DNA from: Aminobacter aganoensis | GTDB taxonomy: Bacteria > Pseudomonadota > Alphaproteobacteria > Rhizobiales > Rhizobiaceae | Assembly (NCBI RefSeq): GCF_014206975.1 | Contig: NZ_JACHOU010000026.1 | Coordinates: 1 to 58,164, forward strand | Direction: 5' to 3' | DNA: 58,164 bases | Shown here: positions 25,505 to 33,698 of the stretch, piece by piece | Layout of the letters: each line of letters starts with the position of its first letter | How positions within the stretch are numbered: the first letter of the stretch is position 1 | Translations under genes and position numbers: made by a program | Notes under the pieces: model-generated | The model's input: the letters and a program-made list of their open reading frames with translations, nothing else | What the model was told of the DNA's origin: nothing | Databases searched by the model: none

Positions 25505-26390
25505 TTTGCTTGCCTCCGATACGTTCGGGGATCAGGCCCTGCGTGCGCCACATCAGGAAGACAAGCAGCCCGCCGCCAACGAGCGTCAGGCGCATGGCCG
25601 CGACATATTCCGATGGCAGGCCAAGCGCGTCTTTCACGAAGGGTACGAAGGCGAACAGGAATTGCATCAGGATCGCGCCGACGATGGCGCCGAGATGGTT
25701 TCCCGAGCCACCGATGATGACCATCGCCCAGATCAGGAAGGTCTCGGAGCTGACCAGCTGGTCGGGACCGACAAAGGTGATGTAGTGGGCGAAGACGAAG
25801 CCCGAGGCTGCGGCCAGGACGGCCGCGACCATCAGCGTCTGCGTCTTGAGCACGGCGAGATCGTAGCCGAGCGAGGCGGCCAGCTGCGGCTCCTCTCGCA
25901 TCAGCTTGAGCGCAAGCCCGTAGCGGCTAGTGGTCAGACGCTGGCACAGCCACCAGGCAGCGATCAACAGGGCCACGCACAAGCCGAGCGTCATCAGCGG
26001 ACCCATGGGGCGCGGCTTGTCGCCAAACAGCAGCGGGATGCCACTCACACCTTGCGCGCCGCCTGTCAGCCAGGCTTCGTTGTTGGCAAGGATGCGCAGC
26101 ACTTCGGCGACCGCGAGCGTGGCTATGCCCCAATAGTCGGCACCGAGATTGCGGCCGAGGCGGGCAAAAGCAGCGGCGACAACGACGGCGAAGACGATAC
26201 CGAGCGCGATACCGGCGACCGGGCCAAGCTGATGGGAGAAGGCGATAGCCGCGCCATAGGTGCCGCAGCCAAACAGAATCACCTGGCCGAAATTGACCAG
26301 CCCGGCGAAGCCGACCTGCAGATTGAGGCTGAGCGACAACAGCCCGTAAAGGCAGGCCATGATCGAAACATGGATGAGGAACTCAAACAC
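25497..26390 (-). CDS. livM: Branched-chain-type amino acid ABC transporter permease LivM
   Basis: Inner-membrane permease of 297 residues with about nine hydrophobic segments. LSLNLQVGFAGLVNFGQVIL near residue 25 is the LivM family signature, and ALKLMREEPQLAASLGYDLA is the conserved cytoplasmic loop that contacts the ATPases. Overlaps livH and livG by eight bases each. Confidence 0.92.
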   Translation of the reverse strand: MFEFLIHVSIMACLYGLLSLSLNLQVGFAGLVNFGQVILFGCGTYGAAIAFSHQLGPVAGIALGIVFAVVVAAAFARLGRNLGADYWGIATLAVAEVLRILANNEAWLTGGAQGVSGIPLLFGDKPRPMGPLMTLGLCVALLIAAWWLCQRLTTSRYGLALKLMREEPQLAASLGYDLAVLKTQTLMVAAVLAAASGFVFAHYITFVGPDQLVSSETFLIWAMVIIGGSGNHLGAIVGAILMQFLFAFVPFVKDALGLPSEYVAAMRLTLVGGGLLVFLMWRTQGLIPERIGGKQNG

Positions 26391-27276
26391 GTTTCACCTC
26401 CGATACAAACAAGCCGTAGGGCTTGATCAGCAGCACGACGACAAGCAGCAGGAAGGACGCAGCGGTCGCGTATGCGGCGGGAATGAACAGCACGGACGCG
26501 CCGAACAGAGGGCCGAAATTGACATTGGTGACCATGGTCTCCGCTGCCGCGATGACGACTGCGCCGACGGCAGCACCAAGCGCATTGCCAAGCCCGCCGA
26601 GGATGGCGGCGGCAAACACCGGAAGCAGCATGTCGAGGCCGAGTTGGGCGCTCATCTCACCCTTGACCGACAAGCCGATACCGCCGAGTGCGGCCATCAC
26701 GCCCGAGAGGAAGACGACGGTGTTGGTAACCTTGCGTGTGTCTATGCCGGTGGCGCTGGCAAGCACCGAATTGGTGGCGGTGGCGCGCATGCAGCGGCCA
26801 AGGTCGGTGCGGAAGAGGATGAGCGCGAAGACTATGATGGCGAGCGCACTGATACCCACCGACATCAGCTGGTGTTCGGTCAGCCGCGCACCTAAGAAAC
26901 GCAGCGGCGGGTTGATCTCCAGCTCGAAGCGCTTGGGCCTAGGGCCTGCGGTGACGAGGAAGATCGCCGAAAACATCATGGAGAGCGCCAGCGAGCCGAT
27001 CATGGCGATAGCCGAGCCGGCGCGCAGAAGCCGCTCGAAAACGATGACGTTGAGCACGACCGCGATGATGCCGACCAGCGCGCAGGCGGCGATTGCAGCG
27101 ACCACAAGCGGCAGGCCAGCCATCTGCAGGCAGAGCGCCAGCAGTGCGCCGGTCGTCGCATATTGCACGAGTGCTACATTGGGAAAGCGGATCAGCGAAT
27201 AGACGCTGCTCAACCCGATGGCGATCAACGCCAGGTCGACCGCGCGGATCAGGACGTCGACGACAAACTGGACCAT
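26383..27276 (-). CDS. livH: Branched-chain-type amino acid ABC transporter permease LivH
   Basis: Inner-membrane permease of 297 residues. AIGLSSVYSLIRFPNVALVQ near the N-terminus takes the place of the usual NFAHG motif; the cytoplasmic loop RCMRATATNSVLASATGIDT and the end AILGGLGNALGAAVGAVVIA are typical LivH. Starts about 100 bases after livK, beyond a hairpin. Confidence 0.92.
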   Translation of the reverse strand: MVQFVVDVLIRAVDLALIAIGLSSVYSLIRFPNVALVQYATTGALLALCLQMAGLPLVVAAIAACALVGIIAVVLNVIVFERLLRAGSAIAMIGSLALSMMFSAIFLVTAGPRPKRFELEINPPLRFLGARLTEHQLMSVGISALAIIVFALILFRTDLGRCMRATATNSVLASATGIDTRKVTNTVVFLSGVMAALGGIGLSVKGEMSAQLGLDMLLPVFAAAILGGLGNALGAAVGAVVIAAAETMVTNVNFGPLFGASVLFIPAAYATAASFLLLVVVLLIKPYGLFVSEVKRV

Positions 27277-27327
27277 GCTCTTTTCTCGTAAGGGGCTTCA
27301 TCACACGCAGCTGCGCTGGTGCGGAAA

Positions 27328-27356
27328 GGCAGGCCGGACGCCAGTTCCGGCCTGCC
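27328..27356 (-). promoter_or_regulatory. Intercistronic hairpin between livK and livH
   Basis: Perfect 10-bp inverted repeat GGCAGGCCGG/CCGGCCTGCC with a nine-base loop, 21 bases after the livK stop and without a U-run. Position and shape fit a stem that protects the binding-protein mRNA or attenuates transcription into the permease genes. Confidence 0.65.
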
Positions 27357-27377
27357 GTGAGGACGAGGGTCGAGACC

Positions 27378-28469
27378 CTAGCGCTGCTGGACGCCGTCCT
27401 CGATCTTCAGCTTGAGATAAGGCTGCTTGGAGCGCTGGCGGTCGGCATCGAAAGTGATGTCGCCGGTGGCGCCCTTGTAGCCGTTGCCGATCTCCTTTAG
27501 CGCGGCACTGATCGCCTTGGGCTCGGCCGAGCCGGCTTTTTCGATGGCGGCAGCGGCCATCATCACTGCGTCATAGCCATAGCCGTTGAAGCTGGTCTTG
27601 AAGGGCTCTTTGTACTTGGCCTTGTAGGCTGCTTCATATGCTGCGCCATCGGGACCGATGTAGTTCAGGTCGAGGCCATACTGACCTTGTATGAATTTCG
27701 GGTCGGCGTCTGAGGTGCACATCGAAAGGTAGATGGCATACCAGGGCGTCGCGTTGATGCCGAGCTCGAAGGATTCGCGGTTGATCGTCGCGGCTTCCTT
27801 GCCATAGGCCGAGTAGACATAGACGTCGGGCTCGCTGCGCTCCATCTGCTGCAGTTCGCGGCGATAGGTTGTCTGGCCCTCAGTGTACATGACGGTGGTG
27901 ACGACTTCGCCGCCAAGTGCCGCAAAGGCCTTCTGGAACTGTTCGGCGACGCCTTGGCCATAGGCGTTGTTCGGCACGATTACCGCCGCTTTCTTCCACT
28001 TGTTGTCGACCACGTCCTGTGCGGCGAAGCCGGAGGACACATTGTCGAGGCCGATCAGTGAGAACGAACCGTCGCCGAGGCCGCGGATCTTGCCGCTTGA
28101 CGAGCCGATGTTGAGATGCACGCGGCCTTCCTGGACCAGATACTGTCCGACTGGAATGGTGATACCGGACGAGTATTCGCCGATCACCACCGGCACGTTG
28201 TCGACGGTGACAAGCTTCTTGGCTGCGTCGAGCGCGGACGGCGCACGGCCCCCGGAATCTTCGACGATGACGCGCAGCTTCTTGCCACCGAGCAGGCCGC
28301 CCTTTTCATTGATCTTGTCGACGGCAAGTTCGATGCCGCGGCGCTGGTCGTCACCGAGCGTCGCGCTCGCGCCCGACAGCGGCACCACGGCACCAAGAAC
28401 GAGTTCCTGGGCCAATGCAGGCAGGCTGCTCAGCGCAAGGCAAGCGGCAGCCAATAGGGCTTTGTGCAT
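27378..28469 (-). CDS. livK: Amino acid ABC transporter substrate-binding protein LivK
   Basis: Periplasmic type I binding protein of 363 residues. Sec signal peptide MHKALLAAACLALSSLPALA with cleavage near ALAQ, then ELVLGAVVPLSGASATLGDD, INEKGGLLGGKKLRVIVED and the ligand-pocket stretch VVIGEYSSGITIPVGQYL. The start at 28469 is preferred because GGAG lies six bases upstream; ATGs at 28475 and 28481 would swallow that site. Amino acid specificity cannot be read; the neighbouring oxidoreductase and D-amino-acid genes suggest aromatic or D-amino acids. Confidence 0.9.
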   Translation of the reverse strand: MHKALLAAACLALSSLPALAQELVLGAVVPLSGASATLGDDQRRGIELAVDKINEKGGLLGGKKLRVIVEDSGGRAPSALDAAKKLVTVDNVPVVIGEYSSGITIPVGQYLVQEGRVHLNIGSSSGKIRGLGDGSFSLIGLDNVSSGFAAQDVVDNKWKKAAVIVPNNAYGQGVAEQFQKAFAALGGEVVTTVMYTEGQTTYRRELQQMERSEPDVYVYSAYGKEAATINRESFELGINATPWYAIYLSMCTSDADPKFIQGQYGLDLNYIGPDGAAYEAAYKAKYKEPFKTSFNGYGYDAVMMAAAAIEKAGSAEPKAISAALKEIGNGYKGATGDITFDADRQRSKQPYLKLKIEDGVQQR

Positions 28470-28539
28470 TTTCATCTCCATTTGTTTCGCTATCGGCCGG
28501 GCCGCTACGTGGCGCCCGGTCCCCTCTTTATTGAAGGCA

Positions 28540-28573
28540 TGTAGACACAGAATTTTTTATAAGTGAATACACA
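28540..28573. promoter_or_regulatory. Candidate GntR sites upstream of livK
   Basis: Two related 10-mers, TGTAGACACA (28540-28549) and TGAATACACA (28564-28573), about 70-105 bases upstream of the livK start. They resemble TGTATACACA in front of the indolepyruvate oxidoreductase gene and the sites between gntR and ridA, suggesting one regulator. Confidence 0.45.
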
Positions 28574-28729
28574 TAATGATGCACTTGCTGTTTTATCTGC
28601 CGTACAGCTGAACAGCCCAGTTTTGCAGGCTTCCTGAGGGGAGATTTGTGTTGGCAAGGCAAAAGCGGACGACGCGCGTTCACGGCCTTGTTGGGACGCG
28701 TGAAGCATAGTGTGGTGACCCAACAAATC

Positions 28730-28751
28730 GCCCGATCTGACGAGATCGGGC
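28730..28751 (-). terminator. Possible terminator after the indolepyruvate oxidoreductase gene
   Basis: 8-bp inverted repeat GCCCGATC/GATCGGGC with a six-base loop, beginning 11 bases after the stop codon at 28762. The minus-strand sequence after it (GATTTGTTGG) has only a short T-run, so termination may be partial. Confidence 0.5.
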
Positions 28752-28761
28752 TGACCGAAAA

Positions 28762-31700
28762 CTACTCGGCTGCAATCGCCAGCGGGCGCTGGTGGAGGGC
28801 CTGTTCAAGCGATGCCCATTTGACGCGCGCCAGTTTGAGGTTGCGCTCCTTGACGTGTCCGTAGCCGCGGATTTCTTCGGGCACTTCGGCAATCGCGATG
28901 GCGGTTGCCAGCCTGTCGGGCGTCAGGACAACGAGCAGGCGTTCGATGCGGGCGCGGTATTCCACGATCAGCGCGCGTTCGGTGCGGCGTTCGACACTAT
29001 GGCCGAACGGATCGAGTGCGGTGCCGCGCAGGGGCTTGAACTTCGCCAGCACGCTGAAGGCGCGCAGCATCCACGGGCCAAAGGTCATCTTGGCCGGCTC
29101 GCCGGTGTTGGGATCCTTTTTGGCTAAAAGCGGCGGCGACAAATGGAAGGTCAGCTTGCCCTTGCCGTCGAAAGTTTCGGCCAGCTGCTTGTAAAAGGTG
29201 CCTTCGGAATAAAGCCGCGCCACCTCGTATTCGTCCTTGTAGGCCATCAGCTTGAACAGGTAGCGGGCGACCGCATCGGAGAGCTTGCCTTCGGCACCGC
29301 TCACCGACTTTTCGCGGGCGCGCACCTTGTCTACGAAAGCGCGGTATTGACCTGCGTAGGCAGCATTTTGATAGGCGGTGAGGAACGCAACGCGTCGTGT
29401 CAACGCCTCGTCGAGCGACTGCGAGGCAACGCGATGGCCAAGCGGTGAGTTGGTCTGTGTTTTGGGCAGCAAGGCATCGACCGCCGCGCGGTCCGCTGCC
29501 GCAAGCCGGCCGAGGCGGAACGCGGTGCGGTTCATCTCGACCGCCGCACCGTTGAGCTCGAGCGCCCTGTCGATGCTGGCCGAGGCCAGCGGGATCAGTC
29601 CGCGCTGCCAGGCATAACCGACCATGAACAGGTTGGTTCCGATGGAGTCGCCGAGCAGCTGCGTTGCGATCTGGGTGGCCGCGATGGTTTCGACTTGGTC
29701 CGCGCCGGCGACATCCTTGACCACGCCGGCGAGACCGGTTCCCTGGACGCGGAAATTGGGGTCGCGGATGAAGGCACCTGTGATGGTCTCCTCCGAGTTC
29801 AGCACGACGTGCGTCCTGCCGCTGGCGATGGCGCCGAGGACTTCCTTGCCTGCCGCAACGACGAGGTCGCAGCCGAGAACGACATCCGCTGAACGCGACG
29901 AGATGCGTACCGCATGCAGGTCGTGTGGCGTAGGCGCAAAGCGCAGATGCGTCGTAACCGGCCCGCCTTTCTGCGCCATGCCGGCCATGTCGAGCGTCGA
30001 ACACCCCTTGCCCTCGAGGTGAGCGGCCATGGCCAGGATCGCGCCGATGGTGATGACGCCGGTGCCCCCAACGCCGGTGACCAACACGTTCCACGATGTG
30101 GTGAGTTCAAACGGTGTTGGCTCGGCGATCGGCCGCGCGGCGATGGCCATCGGGTCAATGTTTTTGGGTCGGCGCGGCTTCACGCCCTCGACTGTCACGA
30201 AGGACGGGCAAAACCCCTTCACGCAGGAAAAATCCTCGTTGCAGGACGACTGGTCGATGCGGCGCTTGCGTCCGAATTCGGTATCGACAGGCGTCACCGA
30301 CAGACAATTCGACTTCTTCGAGCAGTCGCCGCAGCCTTCACACACCAGTTCGTTGATGATGACGCGACGCTCGACGCGCGGCTTGGGATCGCGCTTACGG
30401 CGGCGGCGCTTTTCGGCAGCACAGGTCTGGTCGTAGACGATGCCCGATACGCCTTCAACCTCGCGCAATTCGCGTTGCACGGCGTCGAGTTCGTCGCGGT
30501 GGTGGATGGTGACATTGCCCGCGAACGGCTCTTGACCGTGGTATTTCTCGATGTCGTCGGAAACAACCGCAATACGCTCGACGCCCTCGGAACGAAGCTG
30601 GTGGGTAATGCGCTGCGGGTTGAGCGTTCCGTCATGGCGTTGCCCGCCAGTCATCGCCGTCGCGTCGTTGAACAGGATCTTGTAGGTGATGTTGACCTTG
30701 GCTGCGACTGCTGCTCGGATGGCGAGCAGGCCGGAGTGGAAATAGGTGCCGTCGCCAAGGTTCTGGAAGATGTGGCGCGTCGACACGAACGGCGCTTGGC
30801 CGATCCAGTTGGCCCCCTCCCCGCCCATATGCGTATAGGTCGCGGTGTTGCGGTCCATCGCCTGCGACATCCAGTGGCAGCCGATGCCGGCGAGCGCGCG
30901 GCTGCCTTCGGGCACGCGCGTCGAGGTGTTGTGCGGGCAGCCCGAGCAGAAATAAGGCGTGCGCTGGACATGCGCAAGGCTAGCAAGCTTGGCGCTGTCG
31001 ATGTCGGACAGCTTGCCGATGCGCTCGATCAGATCCTTGTCGTCGATGAAAGGCAGGATGCGCGCGGCGATGGCACGGGCGATCTGGATCGCGGTGAGAT
31101 CGTCATGCGCCGGCAAAACGATGCGGTTTTCGCCATCGCGCTTGCCGAAAATGCGCGGCCGCTGCTCGACCGGCATGTTGTAGAGTATATCCTTGACCTG
31201 ACTTTCGATCAGCGGCCGCTTTTCCTCGACGATTAAAAGTTCTTCCAGTCCTGAAGCAAAGGCTACGATGCCCTCGGGCTCCAGCGGCCAGACCATGCCG
31301 ACCTTGTAGACCGACAGGCCAAGTTCCATGGCGCGCTTTTCGGAAATGCCGAGTTCTTCGAGCGCCTGGCGCACATCGAGATAAGACTTGCCTGTGGTCA
31401 CGATGCCAAGCCGACGGCGCGGGCCGCCGAGTGCTACGCGGTCGAAGCGGTTGGCGCGGGCAAAGGCGAGTGTCGCCGGCAGCTTGAGATTGTGCAGCCG
31501 TCGCTCCTGCTCCTGCGGGCTGTCGGGCCAGCGAATGCCCAGCCCGCCGACCGGCATCTCGAAGTCATCAGGCGTTTTGAAGGCGATACGGTCGCTGGAA
31601 ACAACGATTGAGGCGGAGGAATCGACAGTCTCAGCGATCAGCTTAAGGGCGGTCCAGCAGCCGGAATAGCGCGACAGCGCCCAGCCATAGAGGCCGAAGT

Positions 31701-32241
31701 CGAGGATCTCCTGCACGCCTGCCGGGTTGAGCACTGGGATCATCGCGTCCATCAGAGCATATTCGCTCTGGTGCGAGGTGGTCGAGGATTTGCAGGTGTG
31801 GTCGTCGCCGGCGAGCAGCAACACGCCGCCATGCGGAGCCGAGCCAGCAAGGTTGCCATGGCGAAAGGCATCGCCCGAGCGATCGACGCCCGGGCCTTTG
31901 CCGTACCACATGGAGAAGACGCCCTGTTTGTTGGCCTTTTCCATCAGATTGATCTGCTGGGTGCCGAGGATGGCGGTCGCGGCGATGTCCTCGTTGAGCC
32001 CGGTCTGGAAACGGATCTCATTGGCCTCGGCAAACTTACGTGCCTGACCAAACGCCTGGTCGATGCCGCCCAGCGGCGAGCCGCGATAGCCGGTGACGAA
32101 GCCCGCCGTGTCGAGGCCGGCGGCACGGTCAATCCGGCGCTGGACCATCGGCAGGCGCACCAGCGCCTGGGTGCCGGTCACGAAGATGCGGCCGTCGTCC
32201 AGCAGATACTTATCGTCGAGCGAAACTGCCGGATTGGCCAT
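28762..32241 (-). CDS. Fused indolepyruvate ferredoxin oxidoreductase (IorA-IorB type)
   Basis: Thiamine- and iron-sulfur-dependent oxidoreductase that converts aryl- or alkyl-pyruvates plus CoA to acyl-CoA, CO2 and reduced ferredoxin; oxygen-tolerant single-chain form in aerobes. 1159 residues. The N-terminal half has GFVTGYRGSPLGGIDQAF, CSGCPHNTSTRVPEG and AGIGCHWMSQAMDR (TPP domain). A CxxCxxC cluster site (CEGCGDCSKKSNC) lies near the middle. The gamma/IorB domain begins GVGGTGVITIGAILAMAAH and has DMAGMAQKGGPVTTHLR. The start at 32241 follows AGGAG six bases upstream. Stands alone between livK and gntR, with candidate operators in front. Confidence 0.9.
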   Translation of the reverse strand: MANPAVSLDDKYLLDDGRIFVTGTQALVRLPMVQRRIDRAAGLDTAGFVTGYRGSPLGGIDQAFGQARKFAEANEIRFQTGLNEDIAATAILGTQQINLMEKANKQGVFSMWYGKGPGVDRSGDAFRHGNLAGSAPHGGVLLLAGDDHTCKSSTTSHQSEYALMDAMIPVLNPAGVQEILDFGLYGWALSRYSGCWTALKLIAETVDSSASIVVSSDRIAFKTPDDFEMPVGGLGIRWPDSPQEQERRLHNLKLPATLAFARANRFDRVALGGPRRRLGIVTTGKSYLDVRQALEELGISEKRAMELGLSVYKVGMVWPLEPEGIVAFASGLEELLIVEEKRPLIESQVKDILYNMPVEQRPRIFGKRDGENRIVLPAHDDLTAIQIARAIAARILPFIDDKDLIERIGKLSDIDSAKLASLAHVQRTPYFCSGCPHNTSTRVPEGSRALAGIGCHWMSQAMDRNTATYTHMGGEGANWIGQAPFVSTRHIFQNLGDGTYFHSGLLAIRAAVAAKVNITYKILFNDATAMTGGQRHDGTLNPQRITHQLRSEGVERIAVVSDDIEKYHGQEPFAGNVTIHHRDELDAVQRELREVEGVSGIVYDQTCAAEKRRRRKRDPKPRVERRVIINELVCEGCGDCSKKSNCLSVTPVDTEFGRKRRIDQSSCNEDFSCVKGFCPSFVTVEGVKPRRPKNIDPMAIAARPIAEPTPFELTTSWNVLVTGVGGTGVITIGAILAMAAHLEGKGCSTLDMAGMAQKGGPVTTHLRFAPTPHDLHAVRISSRSADVVLGCDLVVAAGKEVLGAIASGRTHVVLNSEETITGAFIRDPNFRVQGTGLAGVVKDVAGADQVETIAATQIATQLLGDSIGTNLFMVGYAWQRGLIPLASASIDRALELNGAAVEMNRTAFRLGRLAAADRAAVDALLPKTQTNSPLGHRVASQSLDEALTRRVAFLTAYQNAAYAGQYRAFVDKVRAREKSVSGAEGKLSDAVARYLFKLMAYKDEYEVARLYSEGTFYKQLAETFDGKGKLTFHLSPPLLAKKDPNTGEPAKMTFGPWMLRAFSVLAKFKPLRGTALDPFGHSVERRTERALIVEYRARIERLLVVLTPDRLATAIAIAEVPEEIRGYGHVKERNLKLARVKWASLEQALHQRPLAIAAE

Positions 32242-32332
32242 CTGGATCTCCTGGGCGCGGATGTCCGTCCGGGCCGACCAGACGGAACTGACATGCGAGA
32301 GGGCAAAGCCAACTCTCATGTCAATCCATTAC

Positions 32333-32358
32333 TGTATACACATTGATCTGTCAACACA
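32333..32358. promoter_or_regulatory. Candidate GntR sites upstream of the oxidoreductase gene
   Basis: TGTATACACA (32333-32342), which contains the perfect palindrome TGTATACA, and TGTCAACACA (32349-32358), 92-117 bases upstream of the start. FCD-type GntR proteins often bind TGTATACA-like palindromes. The neighbouring gntR gene is the obvious candidate regulator. Confidence 0.5.
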
Positions 32359-32445
32359 TCGCGAGCATCCTGGCCGCTCAAGAGCTGCAAGGTATCTGGG
32401 CTTACGCGCGGCCCGGTATCGCTCGAACGGAAAGTAATTGTGGCC

Positions 32446-33150
32446 CTAGTCGGGGCGGCGAAAGAATATGCGCGCCAAGCCTTCCTTGGTCACGTCAACG
32501 GCATGGGCCGAGCTCAACGTGATATGGCGTTCTATCAGTTCGCCACCCACATCGCCATCACGGCGCCTCAGGCATTCGATAATTGCCGCGTGCTCGTCGT
32601 AGGTCCCACTGCGGCGGCGGTTGCTCTCAAGATCAATGCGGCGAAAAAAACGGATCAGCGAATTGACCCCTTCGAGCGCGTTCAGCATGCGCCCGTTTTT
32701 GGACAAGGTGACGATGGCAATATGAAAAGCCTCGTCGGCCTCAGCCACTGCGGCCCAGTCGGTCGTCGGACCGAGATTGCTGTTGTTTTGCCAAATCGCG
32801 ATAGTCTCGCCGATCTCGGCGTCAGTACCACGTTCGCAGGCTAGCCGGAACGCCGCTCGCTCAATCGCCGCGCGCAGTTCATACAGTTCCCGCACGCCCT
32901 CAGGCGTGATGTCGCGAGCATGAAAGCCGCGATTAGGCACAAAACTCATGAAGCCGTCACGGGCCAGCCGGTTGAGCGCCTCACGAACCGGTGTGCGCGA
33001 CACGCCAAGCTTGGTCGCCAGTTCAACCTCGTTGACGCGCTCGCCTGGCTTGAAGCGGTACTCGACCGCCAGTTCCTTGACCGCGTCATAGACTTTTTCG
33101 ACGCTGTCTGCGGCGCGTCCCGTCTTCTTCGGCTTGGCTGTCTTCTGCAC
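32446..33150 (-). CDS. GntR family regulator with FCD ligand domain
   Basis: Repressor or activator of 234 residues. The N-terminal winged helix carries GERVNEVELATKLGVSRTPV, REALNRLARDGFMSFVPNRG and FHARDI; the C-terminal FCD domain includes YELRAAIERAAFRLACERG and EADEAFHIAIVTLSKN, with conserved D and H residues that bind metal and ligand. A GTG at 33150 preceded by GGAG at five bases is chosen because it gives the usual family length. The open frame extends to an ATG at 33273 that has no SD and would cover the candidate operator. Divergent from ridA-dadA; probably controls these, the oxidoreductase and liv genes. Confidence 0.85.
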   Translation of the reverse strand: MQKTAKPKKTGRAADSVEKVYDAVKELAVEYRFKPGERVNEVELATKLGVSRTPVREALNRLARDGFMSFVPNRGFHARDITPEGVRELYELRAAIERAAFRLACERGTDAEIGETIAIWQNNSNLGPTTDWAAVAEADEAFHIAIVTLSKNGRMLNALEGVNSLIRFFRRIDLESNRRRSGTYDEHAAIIECLRRRDGDVGGELIERHITLSSAHAVDVTKEGLARIFFRRPD

Positions 33151-33252
33151 CTGCGCTCCGTCTTCGGTCGGGCTGTCTGTTGGTTGAGTCCGCTTCGTGG
33201 GCTCGCTTTGGCGAACTAATGCCACGACAAAGTGCAGTCGACAATCCTCTTG

Positions 33253-33272
33253 TGGATACACTTGTGTCGACA
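33253..33272. promoter_or_regulatory. Candidate GntR operator between gntR and ridA
   Basis: TGGATACACT followed by TGTGTCGACA: two motifs in opposite orientation around the centre (ATACAC-TT-GTGTCGAC), resembling TGTATACACA and its complement. It lies 43 bases upstream of the ridA start and about 100 upstream of the chosen gntR start. Confidence 0.45.
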
Positions 33273-33314
33273 TATAGTGGCAACGTAATCGAACCGAACC
33301 TGGAGTATGAAACT

Positions 33315-33668
33315 ATGAGCAACATCACCCGGATTGACGTTGGCCCGCGCATGAGCCAGGCAGTCGTGCACGGCAACACCGTCTATGTATCGGGGCAGGT
33401 CGCTCTCGATGCAGCCGGCGAAAGCGTCGCCGCCCAGACCAGGAACATTCTCGAGCGCATCGACGCCGTGCTGGCCAAGGCAGGTACTGACAAGACCAAG
33501 GTCCTGTCGGCTTCCATCTGGCTCGCCGATATCGCCGGCTTTGCCGAGATGAATGCCGTGTGGGATGCCTGGGTTGCCAAGGACAGCGCCCCTGCCCGAG
33601 CAACCGTCGAATCCAAGCTTGCCGCGCCGCAGTACACGGTCGAGATCGCCGTCATCGCCGCTCTTTGA
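33315..33668 (+). CDS. ridA: RidA family enamine/imine deaminase
   Basis: Small cytoplasmic protein of 117 residues (MSNITRIDVGPRMSQAVVHG, then VYVSGQVALDAAGESVAAQT and PARATVESKLAAPQYTVEIA). The catalytic Arg of the RidA family is in PARATVES. RidA hydrolyses reactive 2-iminoacids to 2-oxo acids and ammonia. It is 30 bases upstream of the D-amino-acid dehydrogenase gene, whose product is exactly such an imine. The start at 33315 has TGGAG nine bases upstream; the longer frame reaches back into the regulatory region. Confidence 0.9.
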   Translation: MSNITRIDVGPRMSQAVVHGNTVYVSGQVALDAAGESVAAQTRNILERIDAVLAKAGTDKTKVLSASIWLADIAGFAEMNAVWDAWVAKDSAPARATVESKLAAPQYTVEIAVIAAL

Positions 33669-33698
33669 GCAGCAACGGCATAATCACGGAGATTGAGG

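Noticed and set aside
32446-33273. GntR start at ATG 33273
   Set aside because: No SD upstream, would cover the candidate operator, and gives a protein longer than usual; GTG 33150 with GGAG is better.
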